This document shows positions 33,831 to 43,772 of a DNA stretch of 64,000 nucleotides, one piece after another. The notes under the pieces are model-generated. The model searched no databases, was not told the origin of the DNA, and saw only the letters and a list, made by a program, of their open reading frames with translations. Source of the stretch: Hyphomicrobiales bacterium (GTDB taxonomy: Bacteria > Pseudomonadota > Alphaproteobacteria > Rhizobiales > Rhizobiaceae). The stretch lies in assembly GCA_900473185.1 (NCBI GenBank), contig UCKU01000008.1, forward strand, positions 124,001 through 188,000, in the 5' to 3' direction. How positions within the stretch are numbered: the first letter of the stretch is position 1; each line of letters begins with the position of its first letter. Both the position numbers and the translations under genes were made by a program.

Positions 33831-34553
33831 TCAGGCCGCGTCTTCTTCTTCGTTTGCGATTTCTCCCTCGAGCGCGAAATCGACGGCGGCGCGGGCATGG
33901 ATTGCTGTCGTGTCGAATCCAGCAAGGGGAAGATGATCCGGGTTGAGGATCAGGCAGATTTCCGTGCAGCCGAGAATGATGCTGTCGGCGCCATTGGCGC
34001 GGGCGCGTTCGATCACCGCCATCAGCTTCTGGCGAGAGCTGTCGAGCACCTTGCCGGCGCAGAGCTCGTTGAAGATGATGTCGTGGACGGTGGTCCGGTC
34101 GGCGGCCTCGGGCACCATGATGTCGAGGCCGAGGCCCTTCATGCGGTCGGTATAGAAGCCGTGCTCCATCGTGTAGCGCGTGGCAAGCAGCAGCGGGCGC
34201 TTGCAGCCGGCTTCGTGGATCGTCTTGGCGGTCTCGTCGATGATATGGATCAGCGGCACGGAGATGTGCGAGGAAACCTCGGGTGCGATCAGATGCATGG
34301 TGTTGGTGCAGATCAGCACGCAATGGGCGCCGGAAATCTGCAGGCGCAGTGCGATATCGCCGAGGCGCGAGGCAGCCATATCCCAGGCACCGGCCTTCTG
34401 CAGGGCAACGATCTCCTCGAAATTCACCGAATGCAAAGTGAGTTCGGCAGAGGCCAGGCCGCCCAGGCGCTCGCGCACCATTTCGTTGATGAGACGGTAA
34501 TAGACCGCAGAACTTTCAAAGCTCATGCCGCCGATCAGGCCGATATTTTTCAT
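33831..34553 (-). CDS. Aspartate/glutamate racemase family protein
   Basis: The 240-residue protein begins MKNIGLIGGMSFESSAVYYR and carries the two catalytic cysteines in CVLICTNTMHLIAPEV and SIILGCTEICLIL. That pattern fits PLP-independent aspartate racemase. ATG 34553 is used; the frame extends to 34640. It is divergent from an Lrp/AsnC regulator that is probably its controller. Confidence 0.92.
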   Translation of the reverse strand: MKNIGLIGGMSFESSAVYYRLINEMVRERLGGLASAELTLHSVNFEEIVALQKAGAWDMAASRLGDIALRLQISGAHCVLICTNTMHLIAPEVSSHISVPLIHIIDETAKTIHEAGCKRPLLLATRYTMEHGFYTDRMKGLGLDIMVPEAADRTTVHDIIFNELCAGKVLDSSRQKLMAVIERARANGADSIILGCTEICLILNPDHLPLAGFDTTAIHARAAVDFALEGEIANEEEDAA

Positions 34554-34704
34554 GGATTCTCGCTCCCTATGGTGTTTTCGAATGCGGGAATGATGCAGCA
34601 TATCAGGCGCGATGTGTTTGCATTGTTTGTGCTTTTGCATCGATCTGTGCTAAGGTTTTGCGGCATTTTTCGGTTTCTTGCAAAATTTCAGCGTGGTCTC
34701 CATC

Positions 34705-35169
34705 ATGATCGACGATCGCGACAGGCGGATTCTCGATATCCTGCAGGACGATGCAGGCATCTCCGTGACCGACCTTGCAGAGCGCGTGGCTTTATCGGTC
34801 TCGGCCTGTTCGCGGCGCATCCAGCGGCTGGAGGAGAGCGGCTACATCGCGCGGCGCATCGTTGTGCTCGATCGCGAGCGGATGGGCGTGCCGACCACGC
34901 TCTTTGCGCTCATCAAGACGGCGCATCATTCCGACGAATGGACGGAGGCCTTCCGCCGCGCGATCAGCGATATTCCTGAGATCGTCGAGGCGCACCGGCT
35001 GACCGGCAACTACGATTACATCCTGAAGATCGTGCTGCCGCGCGTCGAACATTACGATGTCATCTACAAGCGGATCGTGCGGCGGATCGAGCTTTTCGAC
35101 GTTTCGGCATCGATCTCCATGGAGCTTTTGAAGAGCGGTACGGCGATCCCCGTTGGTTACGCCAATTGA
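34705..35169 (+). CDS. Lrp/AsnC-family regulator
   Basis: The 154-residue protein has the N-terminal HTH (MIDDRDRRILDILQDDAGIS, then TDLAERVALSVSACSRRIQR) and a C-terminal RAM/ligand domain (TGNYDYILKIVLPRVEHYDV). Lrp-type regulators respond to amino acids. ATG 34705 gives the canonical start. It is divergent from the racemase gene across 151 nt, so it likely senses an amino acid handled by that enzyme. Confidence 0.93.
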   Translation: MIDDRDRRILDILQDDAGISVTDLAERVALSVSACSRRIQRLEESGYIARRIVVLDRERMGVPTTLFALIKTAHHSDEWTEAFRRAISDIPEIVEAHRLTGNYDYILKIVLPRVEHYDVIYKRIVRRIELFDVSASISMELLKSGTAIPVGYAN

Positions 35170-35178
35170 GCGGGCGAC

Positions 35179-35964
35179 CTAGAGCAAGGCCGCTTCCAAC
35201 GCTGATCGGTTGCGGAGCATCCAGGATGCGCTCCTCGTACGCCACGCTACGGCCCATAGGGATTCTGGATCTTTTGTCTCCGGCGTGATGCGGGCCTCTT
35301 TCGCCTGCTCGGCAGCATCGTAAACAGCAAATGTAAGCAGTTTGTCGAAAAAACCATCTCGCTGCGCTTTCGAAAAGCCATAACCGTCGAGCAAATAGCG
35401 AACCTGCCGTGCTCTCGTCATAGCCGAGCCAAGGTTCATTCTTTCCGCTATATCGTCATCGAAAAGCTGGGCGTTCAACCAGCAGGCTTGCGCCAGTTCG
35501 ATGTCTATTCCGACCGGTCCTGCAACCTCCCAATCGATGAGGGCGATTGGCGAGTTGGAGCGAGAGACAATGTTCCAAGAGCCGGTGTCGCAGTGACCAA
35601 TGACACGCGGACTGGTTCCGAGTTCGCGGCCAAACCACCCGCGCCAGATCGCGTTGTCTGGAACCTTGAACGAAGACGTCGCCTCGTGGAGTTGCCGGAG
35701 CATATTTCCGAGACGCGTCATTGCTTCATCACTCCAAGGCCCCGGATGGACAAACTCTCCGTCGATAAACGAGAGGGTTTCGCGGCCCCGCTCGTCAAAC
35801 CCCGTGCCGACGACACGGGGACATGCGGCGAATCCCACCTGAGCAAGATGTCTCAGCAGCGAAATAGTGGTTGGGGACCAAGGCCCGCTCTGGCGATAAA
35901 CGACACTGCCTTGCCGAGACACTTCGGTGCGCCCGCCGCCAGTTAAAATGATTTCCTCGTCCAT
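35179..35964 (-). CDS. Aminoglycoside phosphotransferase (APH)-like kinase
   Basis: The 261-residue protein has the APH fold's catalytic loop, here RVIGHCDTGSWNIVSR (HxDxxxxN), and LIDWEVAGPVGIDIELAQAC (the Mg-binding D). The N-terminal ATP-binding lobe has a Gly-rich start (LTGGGRTEVSRQG). It could phosphorylate an antibiotic, choline, sugar or homoserine-like substrate; the sequence does not tell. ATG 35964 is chosen from a longer frame extending to 36255. Confidence 0.82.
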   Translation of the reverse strand: MDEEIILTGGGRTEVSRQGSVVYRQSGPWSPTTISLLRHLAQVGFAACPRVVGTGFDERGRETLSFIDGEFVHPGPWSDEAMTRLGNMLRQLHEATSSFKVPDNAIWRGWFGRELGTSPRVIGHCDTGSWNIVSRSNSPIALIDWEVAGPVGIDIELAQACWLNAQLFDDDIAERMNLGSAMTRARQVRYLLDGYGFSKAQRDGFFDKLLTFAVYDAAEQAKEARITPETKDPESLWAVAWRTRSASWMLRNRSALEAALL

Positions 35965-36141
35965 GCCCGGAATGTATGCGTAAAACGGTTTTGATGACAA
36001 TGAGGACGGCACGGACGTAAAGGGCGCATCTGCAACGAACAAAGCCGATCGGGATGCAGGGCAGACATGCCGAAACAGCGGTTGAATACTTCCGGCGAAA
36101 GGCGACATTTGCTGCAGCAGAATGACAAAAAGGGGTAGTTC

Positions 36142-37407
36142 ATGAGCGAACATCACGTCGTCGTTGTCGGCGGCGGTTTTGGCGGGCTGCAGCTCGTCAA
36201 TGGATTGAAGGGCGCGGGCGTGAAGGTCACGCTCATAGACCGGCGCAATCACCATCTCTTCCAGCCTCTGCTTTATCAGGTGGCAACAACCATCCTTTCC
36301 ACTTCAGAGATCGCCTGGCCGATCCGCCATCTCTATGCCGACCGGCCCGAGGTGACCACGCTGCTCGGCGAGGTCAACGGCGTCGATGCCAAGGCAAAGA
36401 CCGTTTCCCTACGCAGCGGCATGGTGCTGAACTACGATACGCTGGTGCTGGCGACTGGTGCTACCCACGCTTATTTCGGCCACGACGAATGGGAGCCAGT
36501 CGCTCCGGGCCTGAAGACGCTGGAGGATGCGACGACGATCCGCCGCCGCGTGCTGCTCGCCTTCGAGCGGGCGGAAGTGGAAAGCGATCCGACGGTGCGA
36601 GACGCGTTTTTGACCTTCTCCATCGTCGGGGCCGGCCCGACGGGCTGCGAGCTTGCCGGCATCATCGCCGAATTGGCGCATTTCACGCTGCCTAAGGAAT
36701 TCCGCAACATCGATACGCGCAAGACCCGCGTCGTGCTGATCGAAGCTGGGCCGCGTGTGCTGCCGGCCTTTGCCGAGGAACTTTCGGCCTATGCGCAGAA
36801 AGCACTGGTGAAGCTCGGCGTCGAGGTGCTGACGGGAACGCCGGTGACGCAGTGCACGGCTGATGGCGTGACCGTCGGCGAAAACTTCATTCCGAGCCGC
36901 ACGATCGTCTGGGCCGCTGGTGTGCAGGCTTCGCATGCGGCGCGGTGGCTGGGCGTGCCGGCCGACCGGGCGGGGCGCACCATCGTCGAGAAGGACCTGA
37001 CGGCGCCGGGCCTGCCCGATGTCTTCGTGATCGGCGATACGGCCTCTGTGATGCGTGAGGATGGCAAGCCGGTGCCGGGCATTGCGCCGGCGGCCAAGCA
37101 GCAGGGCGGCTATGTGGCGAAGGTCATCCGCGCCCGCATATCCGGCAAGCCCGCGCCAGGGCCGTTCAAATACTGGCATCAGGGAAGCCTTGCGACGATC
37201 GGCAAGAGTGCGGCGATCATCGATTTTGGCCGCTTCAAGCTCAAGGGCTGGCTCGCCTGGTGGATCTGGGGCCTTGCCCATATCTACTTCCTGATCGGCA
37301 CGCGCTCGCGTTTCACCGTCGCCTGGAACTGGTTCTGGATCTATATGAGCGGCCAGCACAGCGCCCGGCTGATCACCCAGCGCGAGACCATGCGCGACGA
37401 CGGGTAG
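36142..37407 (+). CDS. ndh: Type II NADH dehydrogenase (NDH-2)-like FAD oxidoreductase
   Basis: The 421-residue protein begins HHVVVVGGGFGGLQLVNGL (FAD Rossmann motif), followed by FQPLLYQVATTILSTSEIAW and a second nucleotide fold (SIVGAGPTGCELAGIIAEL) for NADH. DVFVIGDTAS is the FAD-binding end motif. The C-terminus has a hydrophobic/aromatic amphipathic stretch (LAWWIWGLAHIYFLIG) that anchors NDH-2 to the membrane. It passes electrons from NADH to quinone without pumping protons. Confidence 0.94.
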   Translation: MSEHHVVVVGGGFGGLQLVNGLKGAGVKVTLIDRRNHHLFQPLLYQVATTILSTSEIAWPIRHLYADRPEVTTLLGEVNGVDAKAKTVSLRSGMVLNYDTLVLATGATHAYFGHDEWEPVAPGLKTLEDATTIRRRVLLAFERAEVESDPTVRDAFLTFSIVGAGPTGCELAGIIAELAHFTLPKEFRNIDTRKTRVVLIEAGPRVLPAFAEELSAYAQKALVKLGVEVLTGTPVTQCTADGVTVGENFIPSRTIVWAAGVQASHAARWLGVPADRAGRTIVEKDLTAPGLPDVFVIGDTASVMREDGKPVPGIAPAAKQQGGYVAKVIRARISGKPAPGPFKYWHQGSLATIGKSAAIIDFGRFKLKGWLAWWIWGLAHIYFLIGTRSRFTVAWNWFWIYMSGQHSARLITQRETMRDDG

Positions 37408-37429
37408 GGGCGAAACAGACTACAAGGGA

Positions 37430-37456
37430 AAAGGGCGGCTCCGGAAGCCGCCCTTT
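37430..37456. terminator. Bidirectional terminator after ndh
   Basis: AAAGGGCGGCT (37430-37440), a 5-nt loop and AGCCGCCCTTT (37446-37456) form an 11-bp stem with T residues after it. It lies between convergent ndh and the alcohol dehydrogenase gene. Confidence 0.85.
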
Positions 37457-37464
37457 CTGTTTCA

Positions 37465-38511
37465 TCAGGCTGCCAGCGAGGCAATGTCGATGACGAAGCG
37501 GTAGCGGACGTCGCTCTTCAGCACGCGCTCATAGGCTTCGTTGACCTGCTGGATGTTGATCTTCTCAATCTCGGAAACGATATTGTGCTCGCCGCAGAAG
37601 TCGAGCATTTCCTGGGTTTCCTTGATGGAGCCGATCATTGAGCCGGAAATGCTCTTGCGGCCGGGGACCAGCGAGAAGGCGTGAACCGGGATCGGGTTTT
37701 CGGGAACGCCGACCACCACGAAGGCGCCATCCACCTTCACGAGGCCGAGATAGGCGTTCCAGTCGATCTCGGCGCTGACGGTGCAGATGACGAGGTCGAA
37801 GGCGCCGGCGAGCTTCTTGAAGGTCTCCGGGTCATTGGTGGCGTAATATTCCTTGGCGCCGAGCTTGAGGCCGTCTTCCTTCTTGGAGAGGCTCTGGGAG
37901 AGCACGGTGATATCGGCACCCATGGCAGCACCGAGCTTGACGCCCATATGGCCGAGGCCGCCCATACCGACGATTGCGACCTTCTTGCCGGGGCCGGCCT
38001 TCCAGTGGCGCAGCGGCGAATAGAGCGTGATGCCGGCGCAGAGAAGCGGAGCGGAGGCATCGAGAGGAAGGTTGTCCGGGATGGACATGACGTAGCCTTC
38101 CTTGACAACGATCGAGTCGGAATAACCGCCCTGTGTGCGTGTCTTGCCGTCGGCTTCGAAATCATTGTAGGTGCCGCTGAGACCCGGCATGTATTGTTCA
38201 CGGTCGAGGTCGCGTTCGGCGCAGCCGATGCAGGAATCGACGAAGCAGCCGACGCCGACGCGGTCGCCGACCTTGAACTTGGTCACGGCGGAACCGACGG
38301 CCGTCACGATGCCGGCGATCTCATGACCCGGCACGATCGGGTAGATGGCGTTCTTCCACTCGTTGCGGACGGTGTGAATGTCCGAATGGCAGATGCCGGC
38401 GAACTTGATGTCGATGACGACGTCATCCGGGTTCGGGTTGCGGCGCTCGAAGGTGAAAGGGGTGAGCGGCTTGGAAGCGTCGGTGGCGGCGTAGCCTCTT
38501 GCAATAGGCAT
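37465..38511 (-). CDS. Zinc-dependent alcohol dehydrogenase (YahK/AdhC class)
   Basis: The 348-residue MDR enzyme has the catalytic zinc ligand Cys41 (GICHSDIH), His63-Glu64 (GHEIAG), and the NADP fold [18 protein letters not shown]. In the structural zinc loop only Cys94 and Cys97 remain; the third and fourth ligands are Arg100 and Met108. The family reduces aldehydes with NADPH. A divergent AraC gene lies 199 nt upstream, so it may be inducible. Confidence 0.93.
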   Translation of the reverse strand: MPIARGYAATDASKPLTPFTFERRNPNPDDVVIDIKFAGICHSDIHTVRNEWKNAIYPIVPGHEIAGIVTAVGSAVTKFKVGDRVGVGCFVDSCIGCAERDLDREQYMPGLSGTYNDFEADGKTRTQGGYSDSIVVKEGYVMSIPDNLPLDASAPLLCAGITLYSPLRHWKAGPGKKVAIVGMGGLGHMGVKLGAAMGADITVLSQSLSKKEDGLKLGAKEYYATNDPETFKKLAGAFDLVICTVSAEIDWNAYLGLVKVDGAFVVVGVPENPIPVHAFSLVPGRKSISGSMIGSIKETQEMLDFCGEHNIVSEIEKINIQQVNEAYERVLKSDVRYRFVIDIASLAA

Positions 38512-38710
38512 GGGAGCCTTCCTTTTCGATTTCAGAGGGGTGGGGTGAGAGGATGCCCGGACTATTGCCCGGAACCGCGCAGCAGCGTTAGAGCGATACT
38601 CTCAGCTTTTTGCACGATCCTGCAAAAGTGAGCCGGCCACCTGTTTGCGAAATGGAAAAGGAGCTTTAGATAAGACCGGTATCGCTGGCGTGAGACAGAA
38701 AGAGTTGCCC

Positions 38711-39619
38711 ATGACCTTGCCCTTCAATCCCTATCGGGAAATCGTCGATATCGCGATGCGCTTTGCGCCCGGCGATGGCGAGTTCCGCACATCGATCGGC
38801 AATCTTCACATCAGCCGCCGCTCCAATCCCAGCGATCCGCTGCATAGCAGCTACAAGCCATGTTTTGCCTTCGTGCTGCAGGGCGCCAAGAGCCTTCGCC
38901 TCGGCAATGAGTTCATCAGCTATGGAACCGGGGATTATCTGCTGACCTCGCTCGATCTGCCGGTCGCCTGGCGCATCGCCGAGGCCAGCCCCGAGGTGCC
39001 GCATCTTTGTCTCGGCCTCGCGATCGACTCCGAAAAGCTGCTGGAGCTCTTGAGCCGCATCGATATTCCGCGTCCGGCCGCCCATACCGACGGGCAGCGC
39101 GGCATGGCCGTCAACGTCGCACCGCCGGAACTTCTTGACGCTGCCGTCCGCCTGCTGCGCTTGCTTGATCGTCCAGACGACATTCCGGCCATGGCGCCGC
39201 TGATCGAGCAGGAAATCCTCTACCGGATACTGACCGGCCCCGATGGCGAGCGGCTGATCAACATCGCTACGGCCGACAGCCATAGCAACAGGATCGCCCG
39301 TGCCGTCGCCTGGCTGAAGGAGAATTTCGCCCGGCCGCTGCGCATCGAGGAACTGGCAGATCATGTCAGCATGAGCGCGTCTTCGTTCCACCATCACTTC
39401 AAGTCGGTGACGGCGATGACGCCGATGCAATATCAGAAGCAGCTTCGCCTGCACGAGGCGCGCCGGCTGATGCTGGTGGAGCGGCTGGATGCGGGTACTG
39501 CCGGCCATCAGGTCGGTTATCAGAGCCCGTCGCAGTTCAGCCGCGAGTATAGCCGTCTCTATGGCGCGTCACCGGCGCGCGATGTCGATGGCGCGCGCGA
39601 TGCGATTGCCGCGGAATAA
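38711..39619 (+). CDS. AraC-family regulator
   Basis: The 302-residue protein has an N-terminal AraC_N cupin-like domain (CFAFVLQGAKSLRLGNEFI) and two C-terminal HTH motifs (IEELADHVSMSASSFHHHFK and GHQVGYQSPSQFSREYSRLY). ATG 38711 is chosen; the frame opens at 38645. Orientation relative to the alcohol dehydrogenase suggests that gene as target, as seen for YqhC-YqhD type pairs. Confidence 0.93.
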   Translation: MTLPFNPYREIVDIAMRFAPGDGEFRTSIGNLHISRRSNPSDPLHSSYKPCFAFVLQGAKSLRLGNEFISYGTGDYLLTSLDLPVAWRIAEASPEVPHLCLGLAIDSEKLLELLSRIDIPRPAAHTDGQRGMAVNVAPPELLDAAVRLLRLLDRPDDIPAMAPLIEQEILYRILTGPDGERLINIATADSHSNRIARAVAWLKENFARPLRIEELADHVSMSASSFHHHFKSVTAMTPMQYQKQLRLHEARRLMLVERLDAGTAGHQVGYQSPSQFSREYSRLYGASPARDVDGARDAIAAE

Positions 39620-39622
39620 GGT

Positions 39623-39985
39623 TCAGCCTGGGAATTTCAGCGCCTTGTCATTCTGGCACTTGGCGAGCTTTAGCTGGCGGAAAGAGAGGATGCGCGTGAT
39701 ATGTTCCTCGCCATCGGTCTCGACGCTCATGCAGGCGCAGGCATAACCGTAATTGCCGTTGCTCTTCACATAATCATGCTCTGAAATATCGGGAATGAGA
39801 TCCATGCCTTCGGGCTCGTCATCGCGTCCCTGCGTCATGATCGTCCAGGTGTTTTCGGCATCGTCCAGCCACCAGTTGCCCGGCGTCGGGTTCTGGAGCC
39901 AGCCGCAGCGGGTCTCGGCGGCGAGGGCAGAGGACGTCATCGCGAGAAGTGCTGCCGCGGCACAGGCGAGTGAAATTGTCTTCAT
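39623..39985 (-). CDS. DUF4087 secreted protein
   Basis: The 120-residue protein has a signal peptide (MKTISLACAAAALLAMTSSA, cleaved near ALA-AE) and ETRCGWLQNPTPGNWWLDD with YACACMSV, the DUF4087 pattern. Four cysteines in the mature part may form disulfides. Its stop lies 3 nt after the convergent AraC gene. It is the downstream member of a pair with the secreted protein at 40018-40458. Function is unknown. Confidence 0.85.
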   Translation of the reverse strand: MKTISLACAAAALLAMTSSALAAETRCGWLQNPTPGNWWLDDAENTWTIMTQGRDDEPEGMDLIPDISEHDYVKSNGNYGYACACMSVETDGEEHITRILSFRQLKLAKCQNDKALKFPG

Positions 39986-40017
39986 GGCGTTGCCGCTCCG
40001 GTCGCTTGTTTATGAGG

Positions 40018-40458
40018 TCAGTTGTTGATGGCGGTGATCGCCCAGTGGCTGTTCTCGCAGGCATCATCTTCGCAGATCGCCGCCATCCAGACGGCGCCAT
40101 CCGCCAGCATCACGCCATCGCTGTTGACGAACAGGTCGGCATATTGCTGGTGGCCGACCGCACGGCGCGTTTCCGGCGTGACGAGATCGTCGAAATTGTC
40201 GATAAAATCCCGCTCGTTCAGCACATCGTAGGTTTCGCCGTTGGCCTGCACCGTCAAGGGATAGTCGGCGAGGGAAGCGATCGTTTCGGCATCGTCGCCG
40301 CGCATGGCTTCGACGAGGTTGCGCAGCGGTGCATCCAGGCCGGCGGCGTCTCCGAGCAGCTTTTCGATGCGCTGGTAGACATCGCTTGCCGGATCGGCAA
40401 GCGCAGGAGATTGCGCGGCGAGCAGCAACAATAGGGCAAGGGTGGACGGAAGGCGCAT
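40018..40458 (-). CDS. Secreted hypothetical protein
   Basis: The 146-residue protein has a signal peptide (MRLPSTLALLLLLAAQSPAL, cleavage near ALA-DP) and an acidic mature domain with two cysteines near the C-terminus (ICEDDACENSHW). I do not recognise it. It lies 32 nt before the DUF4087 gene on the same strand, and both are small periplasmic proteins, so a shared role in the envelope is likely. Confidence 0.7.
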   Translation of the reverse strand: MRLPSTLALLLLLAAQSPALADPASDVYQRIEKLLGDAAGLDAPLRNLVEAMRGDDAETIASLADYPLTVQANGETYDVLNERDFIDNFDDLVTPETRRAVGHQQYADLFVNSDGVMLADGAVWMAAICEDDACENSHWAITAINN

Positions 40459-40571
40459 CGACGTCTCCAGCGGCAGGTTCCGCGGGAAGGTAGTTGATTC
40501 CCCTGTCGTCGTTCTGTCCAATTCTGGTGGTTCGTTTTTTCCTGAAGGCGTAAAATTTCGCTATCTCCATC

Positions 40572-40600
40572 TTGACGGTGGCAAGGCTTTGCCGCATAAA
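40572..40600 (+). promoter_or_regulatory. Promoter of the TetR gene (and possibly ilvC)
   Basis: TTGACG (40572-40577), a 17-nt spacer and CATAAA (40595-40600). The expected start at about 40607 sits immediately before the palindromic operator. Confidence 0.65.
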
Positions 40601-40610
40601 CGCCGCGAAC

Positions 40611-40626
40611 CGTACCGTACGGTACG
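40611..40626. promoter_or_regulatory. Perfect palindromic operator
   Basis: CGTACCGTACGGTACG is a 16-nt perfect palindrome placed just after the promoter and 19 nt before the TetR start codon. The position and symmetry are those of an autoregulatory TetR operator. Confidence 0.7.
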
Positions 40627-40645
40627 TAATTGGGGAGTTGAAACC

Positions 40646-42363
<1,718 letters not shown>

Positions 42364-42386
42364 GCGGTTTTGAGATTGTGATTATG

Positions 42387-42415
42387 AAAGGCCGGGGCGA
42401 AAGCTCCGGCCTTTT
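42387..42415. terminator. Terminator after ilvC
   Basis: AAAGGCCGGGGC (42387-42398), a GAAA loop and GCTCCGGCCTTTT (42403-42415) make a 12-bp stem with one G-U pair and a T-run. The same hairpin also meets the end of the convergent methyltransferase gene. Confidence 0.88.
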
Positions 42416-42990
42416 CATTTAAGGGTGGTAAGATACAGCCAACGGGTCGGCTTATTGTCATAACCGCCGCCATCCGCTTCATTGATCGCGACGTCTCTCC
42501 AGCCGTCAGCCACGAGCAATTCCTGCAGCCATTCCCTTGAAGGGTAGTTGTAATGGCGCCCGAAATCATCATGGCCTTCGCCGGTGCCGGCCTTGAAGCT
42601 CGCGTGGAAAACGCCGTCTTCCTTCAGGGCGTTGCGGATGAGGGAAAGGACGCCGGGAAGGTTGGCGCGGGGCACATGCAGGAGGCTCGCCTCGGCCCAG
42701 ACGCCGTCGAATTCTTCCCGCGCCGCAAGCTCCTCGAAACGCATGACCTTCACCGGCCTGCCGATCAGTTTCTCGGCCTGCCGGGCAAGCTCCGCCGAGC
42801 CATCGGTCGGTGTCACGTCGAAGCCTTTGGAGAGCATGTAGGCGCAATCCTGCCCGCCACCGCAACCGAGTTCGAGAATGCGCGCCTTTTCGGGGAGAGC
42901 GGCGAGGAAGGCGTCCAGTCTTGCCGCTGGTGGTTTCCGGTCGCGGGTGGCGTAGGTTTCGGCGTTGTCGTCGTAGAAGGAGGTTGTCAT
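42415..42990 (-). CDS. SAM-dependent methyltransferase in a toxin-antitoxin operon
   Basis: The 191-residue class I methyltransferase has ARILELGCGGGQDCAYMLSK (SAM motif I), then VTPTDGSAELARQAE, and WAEASLLHVPRANL. The substrate is unknown. Its ATG overlaps the stop of the upstream PIN toxin gene by 4 nt (ATGA), so it is translationally coupled to a toxin-antitoxin pair. Confidence 0.88.
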   Translation of the reverse strand: MTTSFYDDNAETYATRDRKPPAARLDAFLAALPEKARILELGCGGGQDCAYMLSKGFDVTPTDGSAELARQAEKLIGRPVKVMRFEELAAREEFDGVWAEASLLHVPRANLPGVLSLIRNALKEDGVFHASFKAGTGEGHDDFGRHYNYPSREWLQELLVADGWRDVAINEADGGGYDNKPTRWLYLTTLK

Positions 42991-43364
42991 GGGTTCTTCT
43001 CTATATAAACGACTCGGTCGAGGCCCTTGAAATGGGCGTCGAGCGTCAGAACGTCGGCGTCGTGCAGTTCGGCGGTGGCGTAGATGATGGCGTCGGCTAG
43101 GGCGAGCTTGCGTTTCGCAGAGACTTCGGCGGCGCGGCGGGCCAACGTCGTGTCGAGGGGGGCCACGATGCAGGTGGCAGTATAAGCGAAGAAGGAATCG
43201 ACGGCTTCTTCGCCGCGTTCGCGCTCCAGCCATTTGGCGAGTTCAAGCTGGACGATAGTCGGGACGATGCATTCGGTTCGCCCAGGCATCCCGCCTTGTA
43301 GGCGATCAGCGGCAGGGCCCTGCGTCAGCCATTCGATCCAGGCCGAGCTGTCGACGACGCGCAT
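42987..43364 (-). CDS. VapC-like PIN-domain ribonuclease toxin
   Basis: The 125-residue protein has the PIN acidic residues Asp5 (VVDSSAWIEW), Glu41 (VQLELAKWL), Asp91 (LALADAIIYATA) and Asp110 (LTLDAHF). VapC toxins cut tRNA or rRNA. The start overlaps the stop of the AbrB gene by one base (TGATG). It sits between the antitoxin and a methyltransferase. Confidence 0.92.
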   Translation of the reverse strand: MRVVDSSAWIEWLTQGPAADRLQGGMPGRTECIVPTIVQLELAKWLERERGEEAVDSFFAYTATCIVAPLDTTLARRAAEVSAKRKLALADAIIYATAELHDADVLTLDAHFKGLDRVVYIEKNP

Positions 43365-43573
43365 CAGAACCGGTCTTTCCTGTCGCGATAATCGCTCGGG
43401 TCGGCGCCTTTGGCCATGCCCCTGAGATCTGCGAGATCGGGGACGGGGATGAGAAGGACACCTTTGCCTTTTGGGATGAAGACGAATTCCTGGCCCGCGG
43501 ACCAGTTCTGCTGATCGCGTACCTCCTTGGGAATGGAGATCTGAAATTTGGAAGAGAGGGTTGCGGTTGCCAT
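43364..43573 (-). CDS. AbrB/MazE-type antitoxin
   Basis: The 69-residue protein has a SpoVT/AbrB fold at about 3-47 (TLSSKFQISIPKEVRDQQNW) followed by an acidic/basic tail (DLADLRGMAKGADPSDYRDR) likely to wrap the toxin. AbrB-type antitoxins pair with VapC toxins in rhizobia. ATG 43573 is chosen. It is the first gene of the operon and probably binds its own promoter. Confidence 0.9.
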   Translation of the reverse strand: MATATLSSKFQISIPKEVRDQQNWSAGQEFVFIPKGKGVLLIPVPDLADLRGMAKGADPSDYRDRKDRF

Positions 43574-43690
43574 TCTTACCTTTCCTCTATCGATTGGTAG
43601 ATAGTAAGAATTCGACTGACGTTGGTCAACGGCGAACCGTTTTCGGCGTCGATGCAATCTCCGTCATCATACGGCTGCCCCGGCCATAAA

Positions 43691-43713
43691 AAACCGGGCG
43701 GTGCGCCCGGTTT
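43691..43713. terminator. Bidirectional terminator between ilvE and the TA operon
   Basis: AAACCGGGC (43691-43699) and GCCCGGTTT (43705-43713) form a 9-bp stem with a 5-nt loop, A-rich before and T-rich after. It lies between the ilvE stop (43773) and the antitoxin start on the same strand, so it ends ilvE transcripts. Confidence 0.8.
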
Positions 43714-43772
43714 CTAAGTTGTCACTGTAGTTCTACCCGTCGAGAACGCTGCTGCGTTTCGGGTGTCTAGCT

